Under the pieces are notes generated by a model. The model had not been told where the DNA came from and did no database searches. It saw only the letters and a program-made list of their open reading frames with translations. Position numbers and translations under genes: made by a program. From NCBI RefSeq assembly GCF_003602095.1, contig NZ_RAHH01000025.1:20388-84387 (forward strand): a stretch of DNA of 64,000 bases, in the 5' to 3' direction. Source of the DNA: Rahnella woolbedingensis. Lineage in GTDB: Bacteria; Pseudomonadota; Gammaproteobacteria; Enterobacterales; Enterobacteriaceae. Below, piece by piece: positions 33,920 through 43,028 of this stretch. Every line of letters begins with the position of its first letter. Positions within the stretch are counted from its first letter, which is position 1.

Positions 33920-33935
33920 CGGGTATTCCTTTTAA

Positions 33936-34727
33936 TTAATGAACCATGATCTGCTGGATCAGGCGGCTGCCGAAATAGGCAAGAGTAAGCAAGATGGCGC
34001 CCGCCATGCTGAACCATACCACGCGGCGGCCACGCCAGCCTTCGTGATAATGGCCCCACAACAGGACGATATAAACGAACCATGCCAGTATCGATAAGAC
34101 GGCTTTGTCGATATTCTCCGGGCTGAACAGGTTGTTCAGATACAGCAATCCGGTGCACAGCGTCAGCGTCAGTAAAATGACGCCAATCTGAGTGATGTGA
34201 AACAATTTACGTTCGATGCTCATCAGCGGTGGCATGTCGGCTGTGAACGTCAGACGTTTGTTCTTCAGCTGATAATCCAGCCACGCCAGCTGCAACGCGT
34301 AAAGAGCCGCGATCATCAGCGTAGCATAAGAGAATAACGCCAGGCCGATGTGAACCAGCAGGCCCTTGCTCTCTTCCAGATGCGTGATGAATTCGCCCGG
34401 CAGGAAAGTGACGAACGCCAGATTGATCAGCGAGAAGCTGTAAACAATCGGCAGTACAAACCAGCCGCGGTTGCGTGATGCCACGATGGTCATCACCGTA
34501 CCGATGATCAAACTGACCACGGAGCCGATGTTCACCAGGCTGAGATTCTGGCCGGTGCTGACATCAAAAATACGTTGCTGCAATGCCACAGCGTGGCAGA
34601 CAAGCGCCACCACAACAGAAATCAGTGCTAAACGCCGGTATGCGCTGTTCTTCCGGATGATGCTCGGAATGATCAGTGCAAGGCTGAGCAGATAGGCCAA
34701 CATGGCGACGAGAGCAAAAACTGACAT
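33936..34727 (-). CDS. ypjD: YpjD, CcsA-like inner-membrane protein
   Basis: A 263-residue polytopic protein, the E. coli YpjD length, with about eight hydrophobic helices and the CcsA/CcmC-type segment WGHYHEGWRGRRVVWF near the C-terminus. Start 34727 (MSVFALVAMLAYLL) was chosen because longer frames add non-homologous sequence. It is divergent from ffh. The CcsA-like fold suggests haem handling, but its function is not established. Confidence 0.88.
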   Translation of the reverse strand: MSVFALVAMLAYLLSLALIIPSIIRKNSAYRRLALISVVVALVCHAVALQQRIFDVSTGQNLSLVNIGSVVSLIIGTVMTIVASRNRGWFVLPIVYSFSLINLAFVTFLPGEFITHLEESKGLLVHIGLALFSYATLMIAALYALQLAWLDYQLKNKRLTFTADMPPLMSIERKLFHITQIGVILLTLTLCTGLLYLNNLFSPENIDKAVLSILAWFVYIVLLWGHYHEGWRGRRVVWFSMAGAILLTLAYFGSRLIQQIMVH

Positions 34728-34891
34728 AGCGTTTGGGTAGCATCGAAAAGTGAATGAGAACCGCAGTATAACGTTACCGGCGTCACGCTCCAACCTATCT
34801 GAGATGCCAAAGCAGAGATCGTCCGCGCTTCGTGTTATAATCCCGCAATTACGTCGCAAAAGCGGCCTGTCATAACGTTGAGCATGAGACG

Positions 34892-36253
34892 ATGTTTGAG
34901 AATTTAAGCGATCGATTGTCGCGCACACTGCGCAATATCAGCGGCCGCGGGCGGCTGACCGAAGAAAACATTAAAGAAACATTACGTGAAGTGCGTATGG
35001 CATTACTGGAAGCGGACGTTGCGCTTCCTGTCGTTCGTGACTTCATTAACCGGGTGAAAGAGAGCGCTGTTGGCGTTGAGGTCAATAAGAGCCTGACACC
35101 GGGTCAGGAATTCGTCAAAATTGTCCAGAAAGAACTGGAAACCGCGATGGGCGAGGCTAACACCGAGCTTAATTTAGCGGCGCAGCCTCCGGCTGTGGTT
35201 CTGATGGCAGGTTTACAAGGTGCCGGTAAAACGACCAGCGTCGGTAAACTGGCGAAATTCCTGAAAGAGAAGAAAAAGAAAAAAGTGCTGGTGGTGTCTG
35301 CCGACGTTTATCGCCCTGCGGCGATCAAACAGCTGGAAACCCTGGCGCAGCAAGTTGAAGTGGATTTCTTCGCGTCTGACGCGCAGGAAAAGCCGGTTGA
35401 TATCGTTACCCGCGCACTGCAACAGGCCAAACTGAAATTCTACGACGTTCTGATTGTCGATACTGCCGGCCGTTTACACGTCGACGAAGCGATGATGGAC
35501 GAAATCAAACAGGTTCATGCCGCGATTAATCCGGTTGAAACCCTGTTTGTGGTCGATGCCATGACCGGTCAGGATGCCGCGAATACTGCGAAAGCGTTTA
35601 ACGAAGCGCTGCCGCTGACCGGTGTTATCCTGACCAAAGTCGACGGTGACGCGCGTGGCGGTGCTGCGCTATCGATTCGTCACATCACCGGCAAACCGAT
35701 TAAGTTCCTGGGTATGGGTGAAAAAACCGATGCTCTGGAGCCGTTCCATCCGGATCGTATCGCTTCGCGTATTCTGGGTATGGGCGACGTTCTCTCTCTT
35801 ATCGAAGACATTGAGAGCAAAGTCGACCGTGCACAGGCCGAAAAGCTGGCCAGCAAACTCAAGAAAGGTGACGGCTTTGACCTGACCGATTTCCTCGAGC
35901 AGCTCAAGCAAATGCGTAATATGGGCGGCATGGCGAGTATGATGAGCAAACTGCCGGGTGTTGGTCAGTTGCCGGATAACGTCAAATCCCAGATGGATGA
36001 CAAAGTGCTGGTGCGTATGGAAGCGATCATCAACTCGATGACGCACAAAGAGCGCGCCAAGCCAGAAATTATTAAAGGTTCCCGTAAACGCCGCATCGCG
36101 GTGGGTTCCGGCATGCAGGTGCAGGACGTCAACCGCTTACTTAAGCAATTCGACGATATGCAGCGCATGATGAAGAAAATGAAGAATGGCGGCATGGCGA
36201 AAATGATGCGTGGCATGAAAGGTATGATGCCACCAGGTTTTCCAGGCCGTTAA
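34892..36253 (+). CDS. ffh: Signal recognition particle protein Ffh
   Basis: Ffh binds 4.5S RNA and signal sequences and delivers nascent membrane proteins to FtsY. The N domain starts MFENLSDRLSRTLRN. The G domain has GLQGAGKTTSVGKLAKFL near residue 105, DTAGRLHVDE and TKVDGDARGGAALS. The M domain is methionine-rich and ends MMKKMKNGGMAKMMRGMKGMMPPGFPGR. Length is 453 residues. Confidence 0.97.
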   Translation: MFENLSDRLSRTLRNISGRGRLTEENIKETLREVRMALLEADVALPVVRDFINRVKESAVGVEVNKSLTPGQEFVKIVQKELETAMGEANTELNLAAQPPAVVLMAGLQGAGKTTSVGKLAKFLKEKKKKKVLVVSADVYRPAAIKQLETLAQQVEVDFFASDAQEKPVDIVTRALQQAKLKFYDVLIVDTAGRLHVDEAMMDEIKQVHAAINPVETLFVVDAMTGQDAANTAKAFNEALPLTGVILTKVDGDARGGAALSIRHITGKPIKFLGMGEKTDALEPFHPDRIASRILGMGDVLSLIEDIESKVDRAQAEKLASKLKKGDGFDLTDFLEQLKQMRNMGGMASMMSKLPGVGQLPDNVKSQMDDKVLVRMEAIINSMTHKERAKPEIIKGSRKRRIAVGSGMQVQDVNRLLKQFDDMQRMMKKMKNGGMAKMMRGMKGMMPPGFPGR

Positions 36254-36375
36254 TCGACATCACTGTCTATATATCAGCCACATAGGCGGCTCATGCAAAT
36301 TGCGGGCTAAGCTATCTACGCTTTAGATTGCTTTTTGCGCCAAAATGAGTAAAATTTTCGGGCTTTTTATATTGC

Positions 36376-36412
36376 AACCAGACCCCGTTCCCCGATGGGG
36401 TCTGGTTGTTTT
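36376..36412 (+). terminator. Terminator/attenuator between ffh and rpsP
   Basis: Eleven-base stem AACCAGACCCC / GGGGTCTGGTT with a 10-base loop, then GTTTTATT, ending 20 bases before rpsP. It may end ffh transcripts or attenuate the rpsP operon. Confidence 0.8.
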
Positions 36413-36431
36413 ATTAACTAAAGAGGATGTT

Positions 36432-36680
36432 ATGGTAACAATTCGTTTAGCACGTGGCGGCGCAAAAAAGCGTCCGTTTTATCAAGTAGTAGTGACCGAC
36501 AGCCGCAACGCTCGTGACGGTCGTTTCATCGAACGCGTAGGTTTCTTCAACCCATTGGCTTCTGGCCAAGCTGAAGGTCTGCGTCTGGACCTGGATCGTG
36601 TTGCCCATTGGGTAGATCTGGGTGCAACCGTTTCTGATCGCGTTTCTGCGCTGATCAAAGACGCTAAGAAAGCAGCTTAA
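36432..36680 (+). CDS. rpsP: 30S ribosomal protein S16
   Basis: S16 is needed for 30S assembly. The 82-residue protein begins [25 protein letters not shown], is basic and matches family length. ATG 36432 follows AGAGGA; an upstream frame start adds unrelated residues. First gene of rpsP-rimM-trmD-rplS. Confidence 0.97.
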   Translation: MVTIRLARGGAKKRPFYQVVVTDSRNARDGRFIERVGFFNPLASGQAEGLRLDLDRVAHWVDLGATVSDRVSALIKDAKKAA

Positions 36681-36698
36681 TCTGTCGCGGTGGTGGCA

Positions 36699-37247
36699 AT
36701 GAGCAAGCAATCCAATCCAGTGGTACCCGCTGAGCCGTTAGTACTCGGCAAAATGGGTTCAACATACGGCATTCGTGGTTGGCTCAGAGTGTTTTCATCC
36801 ACCGAAGACGCTGAAAGCATCTTCGACTACCAGCCTTGGTTTATCCAGCGTGCCGGTAAGTGGCAAGTTGTCGAGCTGGAAGGCTGGAAACGCCACACTC
36901 AGGACCTGATCATCAAAGTCAAAGGCGTTGATGACCGGGATGCTGCGAATCTTCTGACTAATTGCGAAATTGTCGTCGATTCAAAGCAACTGCCTCCACT
37001 GGAAGACGGTGACTACTACTGGAAAGACCTTTTTGGTTGCCAGGTAGTGACAACTTCCGGTTACGAACTGGGCAAAATCATCGATATGATGGAAACCGGT
37101 TCTAACGATGTGATGGTAGTTAAAGCCAACCTGAAAGATGCCTTCGGACTCAAGGAGCGGTTGATTCCGTTCCTCGATGGGCAGGTTATCAAGAAAGTCG
37201 ATCTCGCTACTCGCACTGTTGAAGTAGATTGGGATCCTGGTTTTTGA
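36699..37247 (+). CDS. rimM: Ribosome maturation factor RimM
   Basis: RimM binds S19 and assists 16S processing in the 30S head. It is 182 residues with [31 protein letters not shown] at the N-terminus and the PRC-barrel motif [23 protein letters not shown] at the C-terminus. ATG 36699 (MSKQSN) matches homologues. Confidence 0.97.
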   Translation: MSKQSNPVVPAEPLVLGKMGSTYGIRGWLRVFSSTEDAESIFDYQPWFIQRAGKWQVVELEGWKRHTQDLIIKVKGVDDRDAANLLTNCEIVVDSKQLPPLEDGDYYWKDLFGCQVVTTSGYELGKIIDMMETGSNDVMVVKANLKDAFGLKERLIPFLDGQVIKKVDLATRTVEVDWDPGF

Positions 37248-37314
37248 CCTCCGTAGTGTTTATTCACGTAAACAAGGTCTGGTTGAACGGTCAAACATTT
37301 GGAAGGGGTAGGCT

Positions 37315-38088
37315 ATGTGGATTGGTATAATTAGCCTGTTTCCTGAAATGTTCCGCGCAATTACGGATTACGGGGTAACTGGCCGGGCAGTTAAGAATGG
37401 CCTGTTGAGCGTAAATTGCTGGAGTCCTCGTGACTTCGCATACGATCGACATCGTACCGTGGATGAGCGCCCTTACGGCGGTGGTCCCGGAATGCTGATG
37501 ATGGTGCAACCCTTACGGGAAGCGATTCATGCAGCAAAAGCAGCGGCAGGCGAAGGTGTGAAAGTGATTTATCTTTCACCTCAGGGTCGCAAACTGGATC
37601 AAACCGGTGTTTGCGAACTGGCGGCTCATCAGAAAATTATTCTGGTTTGTGGCCGTTATGAAGGGATTGATGAGCGCATAATCAAAACCGAAATTGATGA
37701 AGAATGGTCAATTGGCGATTATGTTCTCAGCGGTGGAGAGTTGCCCGCAATGACTCTGATTGATTCAGTCTCCCGCTTTATACCGGGTGTCCTGGGTCGT
37801 CAGGCTTCAGCAGAAGAAGATTCTTTCGCTGACGGATTGCTGGATTGCCCCCACTATACCCGCCCTGAAGTGTTGGAAGGCATGGAGGTACCGCCGGTTT
37901 TACTGTCGGGAAACCACGCTGATATACGTCGCTGGCGCCTGAAACAGTCGCTGGGTCGAACCTGGCTTAGAAGACCTGAACTTCTGGAAAACCTAGCTCT
38001 GACTGACGAGCAAGAGGTGTTGCTGAGAGAGTTCCGAAAGGAACATCGGCTCAGTCAACAAAACTATGAAGGGAACGCCAAAGCGTAA
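37315..38088 (+). CDS. trmD: tRNA (guanine-N1)-methyltransferase
   Basis: TrmD methylates G37 of tRNAs reading CNN codons, preventing frameshifting. The 257-residue SPOUT enzyme has [36 protein letters not shown] and the trefoil-knot segment [11 protein letters not shown]...[15 protein letters not shown]. It lies between rimM and rplS. Confidence 0.97.
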   Translation: MWIGIISLFPEMFRAITDYGVTGRAVKNGLLSVNCWSPRDFAYDRHRTVDERPYGGGPGMLMMVQPLREAIHAAKAAAGEGVKVIYLSPQGRKLDQTGVCELAAHQKIILVCGRYEGIDERIIKTEIDEEWSIGDYVLSGGELPAMTLIDSVSRFIPGVLGRQASAEEDSFADGLLDCPHYTRPEVLEGMEVPPVLLSGNHADIRRWRLKQSLGRTWLRRPELLENLALTDEQEVLLREFRKEHRLSQQNYEGNAKA

Positions 38089-38121
38089 CGCGAGGCCGTC
38101 CCGATATATCAGTTTACCTAG

Positions 38122-38484
<363 letters not shown>

Positions 38485-38522
38485 GGTATCGCTAACGCGA
38501 CATCTACTAGTTAATATAGAAC

Positions 38523-38552
38523 AAGGGGTTAGCCATTGGCTAACCCCTTTTT
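38523..38552 (+). terminator. Terminator of the rpsP-rplS operon
   Basis: Twelve-base stem AAGGGGTTAGCC / GGCTAACCCCTT with an ATT loop and T run. It marks the left edge of the inserted phage-derived region. Confidence 0.92.
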
Positions 38553-38587
38553 ACTGTGTCTTTTTTGCATCAGCGGCAGCAAAACGA

Positions 38588-38767
38588 CTACGCCGTTACA
38601 GGTTGGGTACCCGGTTTTGAGATAACCCGGGCGACAGACTCGTGCGTGGCAAATGTGCAGCTGCACTCAATATTCTGACACTGGTGATAGCGTTCCTTCG
38701 TTGATTCACTCAGATAACGGCTTGAACGTGTATGGGCGACCTTTCCACAAAGCGGGCAATGCATCAT
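38588..38767 (-). CDS. ogr: Ogr/Delta-type late transcription activator
   Basis: Reading the reverse strand gives a 59-residue protein starting MMHCPLCGKVAHTRSSRYLS. It has the zinc-finger pattern Cys4-x2-Cys7 and Cys30-x4-Cys35 of Ogr, Delta and phage 186 B proteins. In P2 and 186 this protein activates late promoters at TGT-N12-ACA boxes. P2 Ogr is 72 residues, so this one is short at the C-terminus. GGAGGT lies before the start. It is the last phage gene, downstream of D as in P2, and has its own promoter with an overlapping CI-type operator. Confidence 0.93.
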   Translation of the reverse strand: MMHCPLCGKVAHTRSSRYLSESTKERYHQCQNIECSCTFATHESVARVISKPGTQPVTA

Positions 38768-38802
38768 AAAAACCTCCGGCGTGACAGATAAGCGATGAGG
38801 TT

Positions 38803-38834
38803 ATTATGAAACTCATAACTCGCAAAGGCAAGTT
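38803..38834 (-). promoter_or_regulatory. ogr promoter with overlapping CI-type operator
   Basis: On the minus strand TTGCCT (38831-38826) and CATAAT (38808-38803) are 17 bases apart. The operator AACTCGCAAAGGCAAGTT (38817-38834, plus strand) covers the -35 element and overlaps the D stop codon. It equals the reverse complement of the operator at 52975-52992 in 17 of 18 bases. Its palindrome extends to CATAACT / AGTTATG arms. Confidence 0.75.
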
Positions 38835-39912
38835 ATGATTGTAATATTGAAGATTGATAGGTGATATCTGCAATATATAGCTTCAGGTTTAAAGTGGTCG
38901 TAAACCCCTTTTCATTAACCTCGTGTACTACAGAATCAATCACCCAGTTCTGGCTGTCGATCACGTCTTTAAATCCCTGCACATTCACCGGTGTCTGCGC
39001 GCTCAGATCGGCACGCCCCAAAGCCAGCCGGATGCTGAAAGACGAAGAATCATTCTGAACCTGCTTAAACACTGAATCTGCTGCACGTTTAGCGGTCTCT
39101 TCATCAGGGAAGATTTTAGCCAGTTGTAAAACATTACTGCCTGAGCCTGCGGTATAACTCTTTTCTCCTGTGCTTTTCAACCCGACGTTGCTGGTGGTCG
39201 CCGTTTTAAGGTCATGCCACTGCGCCATTACGCCGTCATAGGCCTTTTTGTCTATCACCTGATAGTTGTGATTATCGCCATCACTGCGCACGAGTGTTTT
39301 CCATGGGATCGCCTGCCCGGATGCAGTGCGGCCGGTGCCCGCTTTAAAAAACAAGATTGCGCCGTTTTTGACAGTGACCTGGGCGCCATAGTTTTGTGCC
39401 AGACGGGCGAGAAAGTAGCTGTCCGTTTCGCTGGTCTGGTCGATATGTGGGATAACAATGCTATCCAGTTCCTGCGGGATAACCGGCAAATCTAATTTAT
39501 TGCGGCTGGAAATGATTCTGACAATCGCGCCCAGGGTGTAATCGTCATACGACTGGCTGAGCCTGGTCGTAAATGAACCACGAAAATCAGCGCTGCGGGC
39601 AGTGACCGTGATGACGTCCGGTGAACCTGAATAAACCACCGTATCTACCGTAAAATAGCCGCAGTCATAGAGTGCCTGTTTTGACCATCCCAGATGCAGA
39701 TGCAAAACGGCGCCGCGAACCGGCATTTGCAATTGCCCGTCGCTGTCGTCGAAGGTTAAATCGAGTTTGTCGGCCTCAAAGCCGCTGTTGTCTGTCACTG
39801 ACAATTTGATAATGCGGCTGGAGATGTTTTCTTCCAGAACCTTATTTTTTATCGCCAGCGTGAATACGGGGGCGATGCGTGCGCCAACAGGAAACTGAAG
39901 ATCAGTAAGCAT
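38833..39912 (-). CDS. D: P2 gpD-like tail hub protein
   Basis: A 359-residue protein matching the late-control/hub protein D of P2-like phages (FKLSVTDNSG-type N-terminus, TVTARSADFRGSFTTRLSQSYDDYTLGAIV, WHDLKTATT, C-terminal WVIDSVVHEVNEKGFTTTLNLKL). It is equivalent to the T4 gp27-type baseplate hub that sits between spike and tube. It follows U by two bases and ends the FI-D gene block. Confidence 0.9.
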   Translation of the reverse strand: MLTDLQFPVGARIAPVFTLAIKNKVLEENISSRIIKLSVTDNSGFEADKLDLTFDDSDGQLQMPVRGAVLHLHLGWSKQALYDCGYFTVDTVVYSGSPDVITVTARSADFRGSFTTRLSQSYDDYTLGAIVRIISSRNKLDLPVIPQELDSIVIPHIDQTSETDSYFLARLAQNYGAQVTVKNGAILFFKAGTGRTASGQAIPWKTLVRSDGDNHNYQVIDKKAYDGVMAQWHDLKTATTSNVGLKSTGEKSYTAGSGSNVLQLAKIFPDEETAKRAADSVFKQVQNDSSSFSIRLALGRADLSAQTPVNVQGFKDVIDSQNWVIDSVVHEVNEKGFTTTLNLKLYIADITYQSSILQS

Positions 39913-39914
39913 GG

Positions 39915-40385
39915 TCAGACTCCGCCCGCGAAATTGCTGATTGCCGAACCGGCTTTGTTATACAAACCTTCCGCTTGTGTCAGCAGATCACCGAACATGG
40001 CGGCCTGCGATTCATCGACGCGCGTCAGATTGAGCGTGAAGTTGATGCTTCGTGCCTGGCCGCTGGAATTAAACTCAGCATTGTCATTGGCGATATTTTT
40101 GATGATAAACATGCCGTAAATCGTGCCGCTGCCTTCAATGAGCGGCCATGCACGACCGGAATCGGCCATGCTTTGCAGCGCCTGCAAATAGCGCATGCCG
40201 CCGGTCATTTCAGGCAAGAGTTGCCCGGTGATTTTTATCGTTTCCTCACCCAATCCGAGAAATTGAGAAACCGGACGCTGTCCGAAACGCGCGTTCGCTC
40301 CCCAGCCATAATTCACCTGACGGCTCGTATTCTGGTAGGGCAGCGTGCTCAATTTGAACACGAATAAACCCAGCGACATCATCAT
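39915..40385 (-). CDS. U: P2 gpU-like tail tip/assembly protein
   Basis: A 156-residue protein (P2 gpU 159) with YQNTSRQVNYGWGANARFGQRPVSQFLGLGEETIKITGQLLPEMTGG. Start ATG 40385 overlaps the T stop (ATGA), and is preferred to an upstream frame start inside T. U proteins bind the LysM-like X protein at the tail tip in related contractile systems. Confidence 0.88.
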   Translation of the reverse strand: MMMSLGLFVFKLSTLPYQNTSRQVNYGWGANARFGQRPVSQFLGLGEETIKITGQLLPEMTGGMRYLQALQSMADSGRAWPLIEGSGTIYGMFIIKNIANDNAEFNSSGQARSINFTLNLTRVDESQAAMFGDLLTQAEGLYNKAGSAISNFAGGV

Positions 40386-42010
40386 GAGTAAATCCCTCCG
40401 TTGTTGTACTGGCTGAGAAGATTGTTGGTGTCGTTCCATTTCTGCTGGTTGATCGAATCTTCAATCCAGGTTCTGATCTGGTTATGATCCGTTTCCGGTG
40501 TCGCAGTGAAGCTTAAGTTCACGGTCGTTGCGCGATTATCCGTCAGGTTGTTCGCTACGGAGGTTTTCGCTGGCTGATACAGGCTCAGCGTGCCGCCTGT
40601 GGGAGAAATACTCTCAACCGGCGACGCAGGAATATCCGGGTGCTCATCCTCATCATTGCCAAAAATGGCATCCCATCCTTTTTTCGCCCAGCTGAAGACT
40701 TCACCGATCTGAGTGACAGCTCTGTTCAGGGAGGCAAGAATTTCGCCGATCACTTCGCCGACTTGTTTGCCGATATCGGTGAAGCCGCTCAGGGTGCTTT
40801 GGGTGAACTGAATTGGCTCAAACAGATCTGTAATCCAGCCCAGTGCGGTTCTGAAAGGCGCGAAAGCGTCACCTACCGGCCCGACGACGGCGGTAAATCC
40901 TTCGATGACCCCACCGACAAAAGCGCTGACCGGCTCCCAAAGTTTCACTACCGCAATACCAATCCCGGCTATCAATGCGATCACCGGCAGCAACGGAAGT
41001 CCTAAGGCGGCAAAGGCTGCGGCAATAACGCCGCCGGTGCCGGTGAAAATCGTTCCCAGCAAACCGGCTCCTGCCATCAGCATATTGATGCCGCTGAGAA
41101 CCGGCGCAAGGGTCATGCCGAGCGCGCCCATTCCCCCGATAATGCCAGTGATACCTAAAGCCAGACCGAGCAGGGAATTCACCAGCACCGGATTATCAGT
41201 GATCCAGGTATTAACAGTGCTCAGCCAGCGGGTGGCGGTTTGCGTCAGTTCCCGCAGGGCGGCGCTTTGTCCGTCGAAAAGATTGATGCGCAGGGTGTCC
41301 CAACTAGCAAAAAGCTTAGTGATATCGCCGTCAAGGTTATCGCCTTTAACGGTCACCGCCATTTGGGCTGCGGGCGTTGCGCCATTCAGTGCTGCGGGTG
41401 TCTGCGCCAGAACCTGATCAGCATTCATTCCCTTTTTCGCAAGTGCCTGCTGTTTGGCGACAACGTCCGCAGGCGAATGGCCGGAAGCCGCCATCGACAG
41501 ACTTTGCTCACGTAAAGCCGCAACGTGCGGATCGTCATTTTTCAGTCCAAGAACCGACTGCACATCTGCCAGCCCGGCTTCCAGATCGGCACCCGGTTTC
41601 AGAAAGTTTTGCGCCAATGCCAGTTTGGGCTGTGCGAAGGAGAGGGCAGACGAGCTGATATTTTTTAACTGACCGATTTTCAGTTGGCGATTTTTAACCT
41701 GTTGCCCGACCTCCCACCCTCGTTGTTCCAGTTGTATCGGGCGTTGCTGACGCAGCTTTTCTGCCGACGGGTTTGCCACCGCTTTTTTCAGGCCGGAAAG
41801 TGCCTGTGTTTCGGTTTCGCTATCAGGAGCGAATACTGAATTATCAAACTGAAGGGAAGCGTCAGTGAGGTCTTCTGAGATGACGCTGAACAAAGTCTTT
41901 CCGGGCAGCATCAGCAGGTTTTTTCTGACCTTGTCGGTTTCGGCCCTGAATGCGGCCAGATCCTGATTTATTTTTCCAAGCGTATCGGGTAACTGTTCGA
42001 GATTACTCAT
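40382..42010 (-). CDS. T: Tail tape-measure protein, short P2 gpT-like
   Basis: A 542-residue protein with an N-terminal coiled-coil region (FRAETDKVRKNLL, LRQQRPIQLEQRGWEVGQQVKNRQLKIGQLKNI). A central hydrophobic stretch of several segments follows (VLVNSLLGLALGITGIIGGMGALGMTLAPVL, LLPVIALIAGIGIAVV), and then a Ser/Thr-rich C-terminus. P2 gpT is 815 residues. Tail length scales with this protein in contractile tails, so a tube well shorter than P2's is predicted. It overlaps E' upstream and U downstream. Confidence 0.88.
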   Translation of the reverse strand: MSNLEQLPDTLGKINQDLAAFRAETDKVRKNLLMLPGKTLFSVISEDLTDASLQFDNSVFAPDSETETQALSGLKKAVANPSAEKLRQQRPIQLEQRGWEVGQQVKNRQLKIGQLKNISSSALSFAQPKLALAQNFLKPGADLEAGLADVQSVLGLKNDDPHVAALREQSLSMAASGHSPADVVAKQQALAKKGMNADQVLAQTPAALNGATPAAQMAVTVKGDNLDGDITKLFASWDTLRINLFDGQSAALRELTQTATRWLSTVNTWITDNPVLVNSLLGLALGITGIIGGMGALGMTLAPVLSGINMLMAGAGLLGTIFTGTGGVIAAAFAALGLPLLPVIALIAGIGIAVVKLWEPVSAFVGGVIEGFTAVVGPVGDAFAPFRTALGWITDLFEPIQFTQSTLSGFTDIGKQVGEVIGEILASLNRAVTQIGEVFSWAKKGWDAIFGNDEDEHPDIPASPVESISPTGGTLSLYQPAKTSVANNLTDNRATTVNLSFTATPETDHNQIRTWIEDSINQQKWNDTNNLLSQYNNGGIYS

Positions 42011-42125
42011 CTGTTTTTACTCCGCTGCGTTGCAGTGCCTTATGTCGCCAGTTCAGCAGATCGGTGAGTGACATGCCGTCCAGCTCGGACGGCGGCCAGT
42101 GAAATATCACCGCGATATCTGCCAT
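42003..42125 (-). CDS. E': gpE' frame, tail assembly frameshift extension
   Basis: A 40-residue frame starting MADIAVIFHWPPSELDGMSLTDLLNWRHKAL, the GpE' domain of P2-like phages. It is open upstream to the slippery site in E, so it is most likely made as an E-E' fusion by -1 frameshifting rather than from its own ATG. Its stop overlaps the T start. Confidence 0.85.
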   Translation of the reverse strand: MADIAVIFHWPPSELDGMSLTDLLNWRHKALQRSGVKTDE

Positions 42126-42157
42126 CAGGTCATCCACGGTGAGGCGGGGCGCAATAC

Positions 42158-42445
42158 TTACACCACCGGTTTCGGCGATAAAAAACCAATCACCTTACCT
42201 GCCAGTGCGATCAGATCCGGAAGCTCCAGGCGTGAGCACTCTTCTTTGGTCAGGTTCGGATATGTGATGCGTGGCAAAATGGTGATCAGCGCATCCACAT
42301 CTGCGTTCGCCAGTGCCGCAAGACCGATACCGCGCAGACTGCCGGCGGTCGGTTTTGTCACCTGTATTTCTGTTATTTCTGTATCGCCGCGTTTGAGCGG
42401 AACATCGAGAGTCACGGTGTTATCGGTGATGTCAGTCGGTTGCAT
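42158..42445 (-). CDS. E: P2 gpE-like tail assembly protein
   Basis: A 95-residue protein (P2 gpE 91) with LDVPLKRGDTEITEIQVTKPTAGSLRGIGL. In P2, E and the E-E' fusion are tape-measure chaperones. The fusion forms at a T6G heptamer; here the equivalent is TTTTTTA at 42179-42185, in the correct phase, near the 3' end of E. Confidence 0.9.
   Translation of the reverse strand: MQPTDITDNTVTLDVPLKRGDTEITEIQVTKPTAGSLRGIGLAALANADVDALITILPRITYPNLTKEECSRLELPDLIALAGKVIGFLSPKPVV
42179..42185 (-). promoter_or_regulatory. Programmed -1 frameshift site in E
   Basis: On the coding strand the codons read GGT TTT TTA, giving the X-XXY-YYZ heptamer T-TTT-TTA. A -1 slip joins E to the E' frame with no stop before MADIAV. 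This is the counterpart of the P2 E/E' frameshift. Confidence 0.85.
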
Positions 42446-42504
42446 GTCTTTTCCTGTTTAAGTTAGAAGTGAAGCCGGCATGGGCTGCCGGCTTAGGGAG
42501 AGGA

Positions 42505-43014
42505 TTACAGACCGAGCGCGGTACGATGTTCTGCCAGACGGTCAACGCCGTTGACGACTTCAACCATGTTGACGGTGTCGATCTCAATGAGCTCTTTGCC
42601 GTCGATAGTCAGTTTGAAATACGTGCACTGGGTGGTGACTTTGGTTTCAGTGTCTTCACCCTGTTTGTACTCACCGAAATCAAACTCTTTGTGACGGCCG
42701 CGCATCATCACTTCGACGGCAGAGACATCGCCCGTATCGTCGCGCTGCAGCGAACCGGCGAAACGCAGCGGAATATCAGATGTGCTGCCCCATTGCTGCA
42801 GAACCAGCTCATCCAGACCGCCGATGGACCATTCCAGCGTCAGTGCATCGTCGTCCAGACCGAAGTCCACCGCCACCGAACCGCTCATGCCGCCGCCACG
42901 ATAGTTTTGCAGTTTGCGGGTGAGTTTCGGCAGCGTCAGTGAAGAGACCAGGCCGAGGTAGCTGTTCCCGTCATTAAACAGGTTCAGGTATTTCAATTTC
43001 TTAGGAAGTGCCAT
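42505..43014 (-). CDS. FII: Major tail tube protein FII
   Basis: A 169-residue tube protein (P2 172) with MALPKKLKYLNLFNDGNSYLGLVSSLTLPKLTRKLQNYRGGGMSG at the start. It forms the inner tube that is driven through the target envelope when the sheath contracts. It sits between the sheath gene and E. Confidence 0.94.
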   Translation of the reverse strand: MALPKKLKYLNLFNDGNSYLGLVSSLTLPKLTRKLQNYRGGGMSGSVAVDFGLDDDALTLEWSIGGLDELVLQQWGSTSDIPLRFAGSLQRDDTGDVSAVEVMMRGRHKEFDFGEYKQGEDTETKVTTQCTYFKLTIDGKELIEIDTVNMVEVVNGVDRLAEHRTALGL

Positions 43015-43028
43015 GAGTCATTGTCTCC

